Source: Microbacteriaceae bacterium (GTDB taxonomy: Bacteria; Actinomycetota; Actinomycetes; Actinomycetales; Microbacteriaceae). Taken from it: a stretch of DNA of 7,838 bases. Position 1 is the stretch's first letter. Every line of letters starts with the position of its first letter. Location of the stretch: positions 1 to 7,838 of the forward strand of contig JAGIAU010000039.1 in NCBI GenBank assembly GCA_017744755.1, in the 5' to 3' direction. Below, piece by piece: positions 1 through 5,270 of this stretch. A model generated the notes under the pieces. The model saw nothing but the letters and a program-made list of their open reading frames with translations, made no database searches and was not told the DNA's origin. The translations under genes and the position numbers were made by a program.

Positions 1-308
1 GTGTTGAACAGAGCCAGCTGTTGATCGCGTGGACGGCCGTCGAAGAGCGCGCTCACGCCATTCGAGTTCGGGGCCGCATCGGCGCCGCGAACCGCCTCCA
101 TCTGCATCGTCGCGATGGCGACTGCCGTCTGCTGGCGGTCGAGCTTCGACGTCGTTGAGATCGCCCCGACGAGCAGCCGCGACGCCAGCAGCGACACGAT
201 GCCGAGGATGACGATCGCCACGATGACCTCGACGAGCGAGAAGCCTCCGTCGCCCATCGCGCCCCGGCGGAGGCGCTCCGAGAGGCGCTCCCGGAATCGA
301 AGCATCAT
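1..308 (-). CDS. Prepilin-type N-terminal methylation protein (type IV pilin-like), 3' part outside window
   Basis: The first 102 codons of a gene that runs off the left edge are visible. A short basic leader (residues 1-22, MMLRFRERLS...) ends in GDGG. It is followed by FSLVEVIVAIVILGIVSLLA, the classical prepilin peptidase site: cleavage is expected after Gly22, with Phe23 as the N-methylated residue and Glu27 as the conserved +5 glutamate. The hydrophobic helix spans about residues 25-42. The following region (STTSKLDRQQTAVAIATMQMEAVRG) looks like the alpha-helical spine of a minor pilin or pseudopilin of the PilV/GspI sort. The role is inferred as a subunit of a cell-surface pilus or pseudopilus, processed by a prepilin peptidase in the membrane. 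The ATG at 308 is chosen over the adjacent ATG at 305 because GGGGGAGGT lies 9 nt upstream. The rest of the pilus cluster would be expected to the left. The leader signature is secure; the exact pilin class is not. Confidence 0.85.
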   Translation of the reverse strand, partial: MMLRFRERLSERLRRGAMGDGGFSLVEVIVAIVILGIVSLLASRLLVGAISTTSKLDRQQTAVAIATMQMEAVRGADAAPNSNGVSALFDGRPRDQQLALFN

Positions 309-317
309 CAGGACGGC

Positions 318-326
318 ACCTCCCCC
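318..326 (-). promoter_or_regulatory. Ribosome binding site of the pilin-like gene
   Basis: On the minus strand GGGGGAGGT ends 9 nt before the ATG at 308. It contains GGAGGT, a full match to the anti-Shine-Dalgarno core. It decides the start of the pilin-like gene. Confidence 0.7.
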
Positions 327-356
327 AGATCGGTCGCCTCGTGTGACCGCCCCCAG
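318..356 (-). repeat. Duplicated 11-mer CTGGGGG(C/A)GGT in the pilin leader
   Basis: On the minus strand CTGGGGGCGGT (356-346) is repeated 28 nt downstream as CTGGGGGAGGT (328-318), with one mismatch. The downstream copy contains the Shine-Dalgarno sequence. The upstream copy sits in the presumed 5' untranslated leader. Whether the repeat has a function is unknown. Confidence 0.5.
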
Positions 357-363
357 GCGGCCA

Positions 364-385
364 CCCCCGTTATGGGGGCAGTCTA
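364..385 (-). promoter_or_regulatory. Putative promoter -10 with overlapping palindrome, pilin-like gene
   Basis: On the minus strand TAGACT (385-380) fits the actinobacterial TANNNT -10 consensus. No good -35 box is visible 16-18 nt upstream. Directly after it comes the perfect inverted repeat CCCCCATAACGGGGG (378-364, 5-bp arms, 5-nt spacer). A start site about 7 nt after the -10 would fall inside the spacer near 373, so the palindrome would cover the transcription start. It could be an operator or a leader hairpin. This leaves a leader of about 65 nt before the ATG at 308. The rest of the 118-nt gap to the next gene shows no ORF. Confidence 0.4.
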
Positions 386-426
386 TCCAATATCCGGCTC
401 CGCGACGGAGGGACTTTCGTCGGGGG

Positions 427-975
427 TCAGGGCAGCACGCCGACGGACGCGAGCGCCGCCTTGAGCAGGGCGCCGCGGCCACCCTCCATGTCCGTGAGGA
501 CCTCGACGGAGGCCGCCTCGGCGGGGCGCAGCCAGGTGATCTCGAGCGCGTCCTGTCGGGGCTCGCACGTGCCGGTGACCGGGACGACGTAGGCGAGCGC
601 GACGGCATGCTGGCGGACGTCGAGGAAGCCGCCCTCGGTCGGCCATGGGAAGTACTCGGCCACGTGGAACGGCACGGGGCTCGCGGGCAGCTGCGGGAAG
701 GCCATCGGCCCGAGATCCTTCTCCAGGTGGCGGAAGAGCGCGTCGCGGACGGACTCGCCGTGCAGCACCCGGCCGGAGACGATCGTGCGGGTGAGCGTGC
801 CGTCGGTGCCCCGCAGCAGGAGGCCCACCTCGGTGACGCGGCCCATGCCGTCGACGCGCACCGGGACCGCTTCGACGTACAGGAGCGGGATGCGCCGCCG
901 GTACTCGGCGAGCTCCTCCTCCGACAGCCAGCTGGAGTTGCGATCCGGGGTGCCGACGGGGCTCATGCGAGCCAT
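427..975 (-). CDS. DUF4916 Nudix-fold protein with degenerate Nudix box
   Basis: This 182-residue protein matches the actinobacterial DUF4916 / Nudix-like family. After a short variable start it has WLSEEELAEYRRRIP (16-30), the beta-rich LLYVEAVPVRVD (31-42) and VTEVGLLLRG (47-56), then the Nudix-box segment. In that segment G68, E74, R82, L84 and G89 keep the exact spacing of G-x5-E-x7-R-E-U-x-E-E-x-G. The three acidic positions of the REUxEE core read H83, K86 and D87, giving RHLEKDLGP. The C-terminal half keeps AEYFPWP (106-112) and AVALAYVVPVTG (124-135). Nudix enzymes hydrolyse nucleoside-diphosphate-linked compounds using those glutamates and a metal, so this protein is either a non-hydrolytic ligand binder or uses altered chemistry (inference). 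It starts 27 nt after the DUF262 stop on the same strand, with only a weak AGGG upstream, so it is probably co-transcribed. The ATG at 966 is an alternative start. Substrate is unknown. Confidence 0.8.
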   Translation of the reverse strand: MARMSPVGTPDRNSSWLSEEELAEYRRRIPLLYVEAVPVRVDGMGRVTEVGLLLRGTDGTLTRTIVSGRVLHGESVRDALFRHLEKDLGPMAFPQLPASPVPFHVAEYFPWPTEGGFLDVRQHAVALAYVVPVTGTCEPRQDALEITWLRPAEAASVEVLTDMEGGRGALLKAALASVGVLP

Positions 976-1002
976 TCTGGACCCTGGACCGCCGGGACGC
1001 GC

Positions 1003-2733
1003 CTAGGCCATGCCCCAGGCGTACTTCACGAGCACCTCGTCGGCGAGGCCCAGCTCCTCGAGCAGCTCCTGCGTCCAGGCCAGGAGGAAGCGCGGGGCCA
1101 GGCCCTGGAACAGCCAGCGGGCGTCGCCGCCGATGGCGGGCAGCTCCGCCCAGTCGCCCGGCCAGGCGGGAGCGTCATAGACGGGGCCGCGATGGCGGGC
1201 GCTGAACGCGAGCAGCTCGTCCGGGCGATCCGTCCACAGCCGCTGGAAGACGCGACGGAAGAGGTGCTGGATGTCGGACACCTCCCAGTGCTCCCCGCGG
1301 AACTCGCAGTACTCGAACTCCTGGCGCCAGCCGGCGTACCAGCCCGGCCGCCGCTCCGCGTCGAGGATCGGCGTGAGGTCGTCGTCGTCGATCGGGACGC
1401 CGCTGTCGCGCGGCCAGGCGGCGACGAACGCGGCGCCGAGCGCCGCCGGGTCGCCGGCGCCGCCGACCAGCCCGAGCCGCCGCAGCACGTAGTCCGCGTG
1501 CGGCAGCTCCCGGTAGCGCACCGCGAGCCGACAGCGCAGGTCCGACGGCGTGATCCGGCCGAAGACGTCGGCCTCGTGCGCGTCCCCGGCGACCGTCGCC
1601 GCGGAGCGCCACGAGCGGACGAGCCGGCCGACGAGCCGGCGCGTTCGGACGCCCACGAGCTCGCGGCGCAGCCAGAGCGACTGGACGCGGCGCAGCGTCG
1701 CGAGGAGCCGGTCGCGCGGGGCCTCGCGGTGCAGCCAGTCATGCACCGCGAGGAGGACGAGCGGATAGGCGGCGCGGTCGATCTCGTTCACCGCCCGGAG
1801 GGCCTCGGCGACCTCGGCGTCGTCGACGCGGCGGGGGTCGAGGATGCGGCCGTAGACGTCCGCGAACTCACGCAGCTCGGCGAGGACGGCGTCGACCGCG
1901 TCCGGTCCGAGGCGGGGGAACTCGCGGCAGAAGTCGTCGTAGACGGCGCGTCCGGTCCGCAGGCCCTCGTGCCCCATCCGCGCGACGAGGTAGTCGCGGA
2001 AGAAGTCGCCGATCGCGGCGCCCGTCGCGCGCTCGATCGGCACCCAGTGCTCGCGCTCGACGCGCTGCTGGTCCTCGTGGCCGAGGCCCATGAGCAGGTA
2101 ATTGTGGATGAGCTCGTGATCCCGCAGGGGCGCACCGGTCGAGTTCAGGCTCTCGAAGATCTGCTGCGCGTTCGCCGCCGGTCCCAGTGTGATCGCGACG
2201 TGCTCCAGGCGTTCCAGCCCCCGCCATACCCGCTCGACCTCGTCGGGGCGGATCTGGCTGCGGAAGTAGGTCAGATTCTCGCCGAAGCGGCCGGCGTCCT
2301 CGGTGTCGCCCGTGAGCACGACCCGCTCGTAGACGCCGGCCCAGGCGGGATGCGGACGCAGGCGGGTCCGGCTCGGATCCGAGGGGTGGACGATCGCGCG
2401 CGCGAGCTCGGCTGCGCGCCCCGGATCGTCCCGCTCGACCGTCTGCCGGAGCGCGGCGACGAGCAGCGTCAGCGTCGTCACGCGCTGCTGGCCGTCGATG
2501 AGGATGAGATCGCGGTCGCCGGCGTCGCGCCCGTCGGAGGCGGAGAGGATGGAGCCGAGGAAGTGGCTCGCGCGTTCATCGCCGTCGGCGGCGGCGCGGA
2601 TGTCGTCCAGGAGCTGCGCGCAGCTGCTGATCTCCCAGCGGTATTGCCGCTGGTAGACGGGGATCGCGATCGAGTCGACGCTCGCGAGCCAGTCGACGGT
2701 GCGGACGGCGGTCGCCTCGACGTTCGCTGCCAC
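1003..2733 (-). CDS. DUF262 (GmrS/ParB-like) protein lacking a visible DUF1524 nuclease motif
   Basis: This 576-residue protein has the DUF262 signature in order: IPVYQRQYRWE (24-34), LLDDI (41-45), HFLGSI (57-62) and the core IDGQQRVTTLTLL (79-91). The second DUF262 block follows at 191-215 (QIFESLNSTG...LIHNYLLM). A helical middle part contains LRRVQSLWLRRELVGV (347-362), typical of the family, and PHADYVLRRL (411-420). DUF262 is a ParB/sulfiredoxin-like nucleotide-using domain found in GmrS, BrxU and other anti-phage restriction proteins. The usual partner domain DUF1524 carries an HIxPQ-type His-Me nuclease motif soon after the YxLRRL helix; I cannot find one here. Instead residues about 470-576 hold FEYCEFRGEHWEVSDIQHLF and WLFQGLAPRFLLAWTQELL, resembling small methyl-DNA-associated C-terminal modules (inference). 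The start is GTG at 2733, apparently leaderless behind TAGGCT. It heads a two-gene unit with the DUF4916 gene. A defence role is plausible but unproven. Confidence 0.85.
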   Translation of the reverse strand: MAANVEATAVRTVDWLASVDSIAIPVYQRQYRWEISSCAQLLDDIRAAADGDERASHFLGSILSASDGRDAGDRDLILIDGQQRVTTLTLLVAALRQTVERDDPGRAAELARAIVHPSDPSRTRLRPHPAWAGVYERVVLTGDTEDAGRFGENLTYFRSQIRPDEVERVWRGLERLEHVAITLGPAANAQQIFESLNSTGAPLRDHELIHNYLLMGLGHEDQQRVEREHWVPIERATGAAIGDFFRDYLVARMGHEGLRTGRAVYDDFCREFPRLGPDAVDAVLAELREFADVYGRILDPRRVDDAEVAEALRAVNEIDRAAYPLVLLAVHDWLHREAPRDRLLATLRRVQSLWLRRELVGVRTRRLVGRLVRSWRSAATVAGDAHEADVFGRITPSDLRCRLAVRYRELPHADYVLRRLGLVGGAGDPAALGAAFVAAWPRDSGVPIDDDDLTPILDAERRPGWYAGWRQEFEYCEFRGEHWEVSDIQHLFRRVFQRLWTDRPDELLAFSARHRGPVYDAPAWPGDWAELPAIGGDARWLFQGLAPRFLLAWTQELLEELGLADEVLVKYAWGMA

Positions 2734-2739
2734 CCGCCC

Positions 2740-2745
2740 AGCCTA
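2740..2745 (-). promoter_or_regulatory. -10 box of the DUF262 gene, leaderless arrangement
   Basis: On the minus strand TAGGCT is followed by 6 nt (GGGCGG) and then the GTG start codon. Transcription would begin at the first base of the start codon, the usual layout of leaderless actinobacterial mRNAs. No Shine-Dalgarno sequence is present. The -35 position falls in the hairpin at 2761-2786, with no clear hexamer. Confidence 0.55.
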
Positions 2746-2760
2746 GAGCGCCGAGACGGC

Positions 2761-2786
2761 GAAGGCCCCGTCCGGGCGGGGCCTTC
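2761..2786 (-). terminator. Hairpin terminator downstream of tRNA-Ser
   Basis: The sequence is a perfect 10-bp inverted repeat, GAAGGCCCCG ... CGGGGCCTTC, with a 6-nt loop. It begins 6 nt past the 3' end of the tRNA on the minus strand. There is no T-tract after it, as is common in high-GC actinobacteria. It lies only 15 nt upstream of the -10 box of the DUF262 gene. Confidence 0.65.
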
Positions 2787-2792
2787 ATCACG

Positions 2793-2877
2793 CGGAAGTG
2801 GAGGGATTTGAACCCCCGGTGGGTTGCCCCACACGACATTTCGAGTGTCGCACATTCGGCCGCTCTGACACACTTCC
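2793..2877 (-). tRNA. tRNA-Ser (anticodon CGA)
   Basis: This 85-nt class II tRNA decodes UCG. The acceptor arms GGAAGTG (2877-2871) and CACTTCC (2800-2794) pair fully, with discriminator G at 2793, as expected for serine. The anticodon stem CGACA/TGTCG encloses the loop CTCGAAA, with anticodon CGA at plus-strand 2841-2843. A long variable arm (GTGGG-GCAA-CCCAC) and a T loop TTCAAAT in a G-rich stem with one G-T wobble complete the fold. The 3' CCA is not encoded and must be added. A -10 box lies 7 nt upstream of the mature 5' end, and a strong hairpin follows the 3' end. The gene diverges from the plus-strand gene at 3011. Confidence 0.97.
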
Positions 2878-2884
2878 GCCGAAT

Positions 2885-2890
2885 ATCCTA
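2885..2890 (-). promoter_or_regulatory. -10 box of the tRNA-Ser gene
   Basis: On the minus strand TAGGAT ends 7 nt before the mature 5' end of the tRNA, so the primary transcript would carry almost no 5' leader. A poor -35 candidate, ATGAAC, lies 17 nt further upstream. Confidence 0.5.
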
Positions 2891-2946
2891 CCGGATCGAA
2901 ACGTCCCGTTCATCGGGAGGCCCAGCGTCCGGACGGGGGGCGCGGA

Positions 2947-2960
2947 TAAGGTTGCCCTCA
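2947..2960 (+). promoter_or_regulatory. Candidate promoter/operator before the oxygenase-like gene
   Basis: TAAGGTTGCCCTCA contains TAAGGT, which fits a TANNNT -10 box and would give a leader of about 50 nt before the GTG at 3011. The same 14 bases form an imperfect inverted repeat, TAAGG-N4-CCTCA, loosely like a DtxR/IdeR half-site pair. No convincing -35 is present. Both readings are tentative. Confidence 0.25.
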
Positions 2961-2998
2961 GTCGGGCATGGAAAAACGGTACGCGCCCGCCGAACACC

Positions 2999-3005
2999 GA
3001 GGAGG
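2999..3005 (+). promoter_or_regulatory. Ribosome binding site of the oxygenase-like gene
   Basis: GAGGAGG lies 5 nt before the GTG at 3011. It fixes this GTG as the start, although the reading frame stays open further upstream into the tRNA gene. Confidence 0.75.
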
Positions 3006-3010
3006 CCCAC

Positions 3011-3787
3011 GTGGCTTACATCAAGTCCGCCGCGCTCGAGGAGACCGGGTACGTCGTCCTCGACCGCTACGACCAGGCAGCCGATCCGAAGGAGTGGCTC
3101 GACCTGGAGTACGTCGACTGGAAGTCGAGCGGCGACACCCGCTTCGCCCCCATCGCGTCGAAGACCGGCACGGTCGAGTGCGGCGGGTTCTGGACCGGGG
3201 AGAACCCGCGGACCGACAAGGACGGCCTGTGGATCGACTCGCAGGTCGCGAAGGCGCCGAACCTCGTGCGCCGCGCGCTCGAGCCCGGCTCGAACGTCGG
3301 CCGCTGCCGCGTCATCGAGCTGCAGCCCACCCCCTACGGCGAGACGCTCTACAACCTGCACCAGGACGACAACAACCGCCTGAACCCCGAGGGCACCGGC
3401 TGGGTCGTCCGCGGCTTCTTCAACCTGTCGGACGACCAGGACTCGTTCTTCGTCCTCCGCGACAACCGGACCGACCCCGACGGCGAGGTGCGCATCGCGC
3501 TCCCGGCGGGGGCGCAGCTCATCATCGACACGCAGCGCCTCTGGCACGCGGCCTATCACCCCGGTCCGGACCCGCGCTACTGCCTCATCACCTCCTGGGA
3601 GTCGGGTCCGCAGCTCGACGACTACATCGCGAAGCACCACGGCGTCTCCCGGATCGAGTCCGTGCAGGTCTCGGACGAGTTCCTCGCGGAGGGTCAGCGC
3701 ATCCAGGACGAGAAGCTCGCAGCTCGCGCCGCCGCGCTCGCGGCGCGCGGCGAGCGCGAGTGGAAGCCGGTGATGAGCGAGGCCTGA
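3011..3787 (+). CDS. Uncharacterised protein with 2-oxoglutarate/Fe(II) oxygenase-like motif
   Basis: I do not recognise a named family for this 258-residue protein. Its core has the layout of a 2-oxoglutarate/Fe(II) dioxygenase. H117-Q-D119 (in NLHQDDNNRL) would be the HxD metal pair and H179 (in DTQRLWHAAYH) the distal histidine. R189, ten residues later in RYCLITSW, is where these enzymes place the 2-oxoglutarate-binding arginine. The strands around them (VVRGFFNLS 132-140, SFFVLRDN 145-152, AGAQLIIDT 166-174) fit a double-stranded beta-helix. Asp-rich and Trp-rich segments precede the core, and an Ala/Arg/Glu-rich helix (about 223-250) closes the protein. No signal peptide or membrane helix is seen, so it should be cytosolic. 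The GTG at 3011 is chosen because of GAGGAGG 5 nt upstream; upstream in-frame sequence overlaps the tRNA gene. It appears monocistronic, so context gives no substrate. Reality of the gene is high; the function is inferred from the motif only. Confidence 0.85.
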   Translation: MAYIKSAALEETGYVVLDRYDQAADPKEWLDLEYVDWKSSGDTRFAPIASKTGTVECGGFWTGENPRTDKDGLWIDSQVAKAPNLVRRALEPGSNVGRCRVIELQPTPYGETLYNLHQDDNNRLNPEGTGWVVRGFFNLSDDQDSFFVLRDNRTDPDGEVRIALPAGAQLIIDTQRLWHAAYHPGPDPRYCLITSWESGPQLDDYIAKHHGVSRIESVQVSDEFLAEGQRIQDEKLAARAAALAARGEREWKPVMSEA

Positions 3788-3794
3788 GCCTCGC
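3777..3794 (+). terminator. Possible terminator hairpin enclosing the oxygenase-like stop codon
   Basis: GCGAGGC-CTGA-GCCTCGC forms a 7-bp stem whose 4-nt loop holds the TGA stop codon at 3785-3787. A second inverted repeat, ACCGCC...GGCGGT with an 11-nt loop, follows at 3814-3836. Neither has a T-tract. The 153-nt gap to radA shows nothing else recognisable apart from the radA -10 box. Confidence 0.35.
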
Positions 3795-3928
3795 GAGTCG
3801 CTCCACGACGCCGACCGCCCCGGTGAGCGAGGCGGTGAACGTCCTCGCGATCCCATCACGGCACGCGCCCGCGCGGCCCCGCCCGGGTCGCGCCGGTCGC
3901 GTTCCGGGGCGATGTCCGACGTCGCGTC

Positions 3929-3934
3929 TAGGGT
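3929..3934 (+). promoter_or_regulatory. -10 box of radA, leaderless arrangement
   Basis: TAGGGT is followed by 6 nt (GACGGC) and then the ATG at 3941. This is the same geometry as at the DUF262 gene. No Shine-Dalgarno sequence precedes the ATG, which supports a leaderless transcript. No -35 is evident. Confidence 0.55.
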
Positions 3935-3940
3935 GACGGC

Positions 3941-5260
3941 ATGGCCAGGATCACCGCGACGTATCGCTGCACCGAATGCGGCTGGTCGAGCCCGAAGTGG
4001 GTCGGGCGGTGCGGCGAATGCCAGGCGTGGAACACGGTCGAGGAGGCGGGGGCGCCCGCCGCGGGCGGTCGTGCGCCGGCCGCGGTGCGACCGTCCGCCG
4101 CGCGCGCCGCGCGGCCGATCGCCTCGATCGAGACGACGCCCGCCGCGCACTGGCCATCCGGGATCGGAGAGTTCGACCGCGTGCTCGGCGGCGGGATCGT
4201 GCCGGGCGCGGCGATCCTGCTCTCCGGAGAGCCGGGCGTCGGCAAGTCGACGCTCCTGCTCGAGGTCGCTTCGCGCGCTGCCGCGGAGGGACGGCGCGTG
4301 CTCTACGTCACGGCGGAGGAGTCCGCCGGCCAGGTGCGGCTCCGGGCGGAGCGCACGGGCGCGCTCCACGAGGAGCTCTTCCTCGCGGCCGAGACGGACC
4401 TCGCCGCGATCCTCGGGCAGATCGACGAGGTGGCGCCGGAGCTCGTCATCCTCGACTCGGTGCAGACGGTCTCCTCGTCGCTCGTCGACGGCCTCGCCGG
4501 CGGCGTCGCCCAGGTGCGCGAGGTCGCCGCGACCATCACCCGGATGGCGAAGGAGCGCGGGCTCCCGGTGCTGCTCGTCGGGCACGTGACGAAGGACGGC
4601 CAGATCGCCGGGCCGCGCCTGCTCGAGCACCTCGTCGACGTCGTGCTGCAGTTCGACGGCGACCGGCAGACGGCGCTGCGCTTCGTGCGCGCGCAGAAGA
4701 ACCGCTTCGGACCGGTCGACGAGGTCGGCTGCTTCGAGATGACGGGCGACGGGATCGCGGAGGTCGGCGATCCGAGCGGGCTCTTCATGTCTCGCTCCCG
4801 CGGTCCGGTGAGCGGCACCTGCGTCACGATCGCGATCGAGGGCAGGCGCGCGATCCCCGTCGAGATCCAGGCGCTCATCGTGCCGACGCAGGCGCCGAAC
4901 CCGCGTCGCATCGTCGGCGGGCTGGACGCCGGCCGCGTCGCGATGCTGCTCGCCGTGCTGGAGAAGCGGGCGAGACTGCCGCTGTCCTCGCACGACGTCT
5001 ACGTGTCGACCGTCGGCGGCATCCGGCTCGTCGAGCCGGGCGCCGACCTCGCGATCGCCCTCGCCGTCGCGAGCGCGGCGCGGGACACCGCGCTGCCGCC
5101 GGACCTCGCCGCGGTCGGGGAGATCAGTCTCGCGGGCGAGGTGCGGAGGACGCCGGCCGCCGCGAGGCGCGCGGCGGAGGCGCAACGGCTGGGGTTCGCG
5201 AGGTTCCTCGACGACGGTCAGGAGACGGTCGGCGCGGCGCTGCAGCGGGCGTTCGCCTGA
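3941..5260 (+). CDS. radA: DNA repair protein RadA (Sms)
   Basis: This 439-residue protein is a complete RadA, the RecA-like ATPase that drives branch migration and processes recombination intermediates during DNA repair. The N-terminal zinc finger has C10, C13, C24 and C27 (CTEC...CGEC). An Ala/Pro-rich linker (about 35-66) follows. The ATPase core has Walker A GEPGVGKST (96-104), VTAEES (123-128), Walker B LVILD (168-172) and the RadA-specific KNRFG (253-257). The C-terminal Lon-like domain (about 270-439) includes VGGIRLVEPGADLAIALAVAS; in this family that domain is structural and not a protease. The length is near the low end for the family because the linker is short, but all motifs are intact. 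The start is ATG 3941, probably leaderless. It is transcribed alone and converges on the DUF2510 gene, with 6 nt between stops. Identification is firm. Confidence 0.97.
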   Translation: MARITATYRCTECGWSSPKWVGRCGECQAWNTVEEAGAPAAGGRAPAAVRPSAARAARPIASIETTPAAHWPSGIGEFDRVLGGGIVPGAAILLSGEPGVGKSTLLLEVASRAAAEGRRVLYVTAEESAGQVRLRAERTGALHEELFLAAETDLAAILGQIDEVAPELVILDSVQTVSSSLVDGLAGGVAQVREVAATITRMAKERGLPVLLVGHVTKDGQIAGPRLLEHLVDVVLQFDGDRQTALRFVRAQKNRFGPVDEVGCFEMTGDGIAEVGDPSGLFMSRSRGPVSGTCVTIAIEGRRAIPVEIQALIVPTQAPNPRRIVGGLDAGRVAMLLAVLEKRARLPLSSHDVYVSTVGGIRLVEPGADLAIALAVASAARDTALPPDLAAVGEISLAGEVRRTPAAARRAAEAQRLGFARFLDDGQETVGAALQRAFA

Positions 5261-5270
5261 GCGCGCTCAG
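5257..5270. other. 14-nt perfect palindrome containing both convergent stop codons
   Basis: CTGAGCGCGCTCAG is its own reverse complement. The radA TGA (5258-5260) and the DUF2510 TGA (5269-5267 on the minus strand) occupy mirrored positions. The two genes leave no other spacer, so both transcripts must end inside the opposing gene. As RNA, the palindrome could at best form a short hairpin. Confidence 0.8.

Noticed and set aside
398..410. Terminator after the DUF4916 gene
   Set aside because: CTCCG-CGA-CGGAG has only a 5-bp stem and a 3-nt loop with no T-tract, which is too weak to call in such GC-rich DNA.
2556..2800. Integration site at the tRNA-Ser 3' end
   Set aside because: Only an 8-nt chance match to the tRNA 3' end (GGAAGTGG) recurs inside the DUF262 gene. 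No long direct repeat, integrase or composition shift is visible within the window.
115..2811. An 898-codon plus-strand open frame opposite the DUF262 and DUF4916 genes
   Set aside because: It is antisense to two genes with clear family motifs, runs through the tRNA and hairpin region, and its translation is Arg/Asp/Glu/Val-rich without any recognisable domain. Long antisense frames are expected at this GC content.
2798..3010. N-terminal extension of the oxygenase-like frame up to an ATG at 2798
   Set aside because: The extension would translate through the tRNA-Ser gene, while a strong GAGGAGG sits 5 nt before the GTG at 3011.
3795..3928. Small gene or RNA between the oxygenase-like gene and radA
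   Set aside because: The GTG-started frame at about 3824 ends shortly after running into the radA promoter, has no Shine-Dalgarno sequence and no recognisable product. No RNA fold beyond short GC hairpins is seen.
2888..5185. A 765-codon minus-strand open frame opposite the oxygenase-like gene and radA
   Set aside because: It lies antisense to radA and its neighbour, has biased Arg/Asp/Leu composition and no motif; it is a codon-bias shadow.
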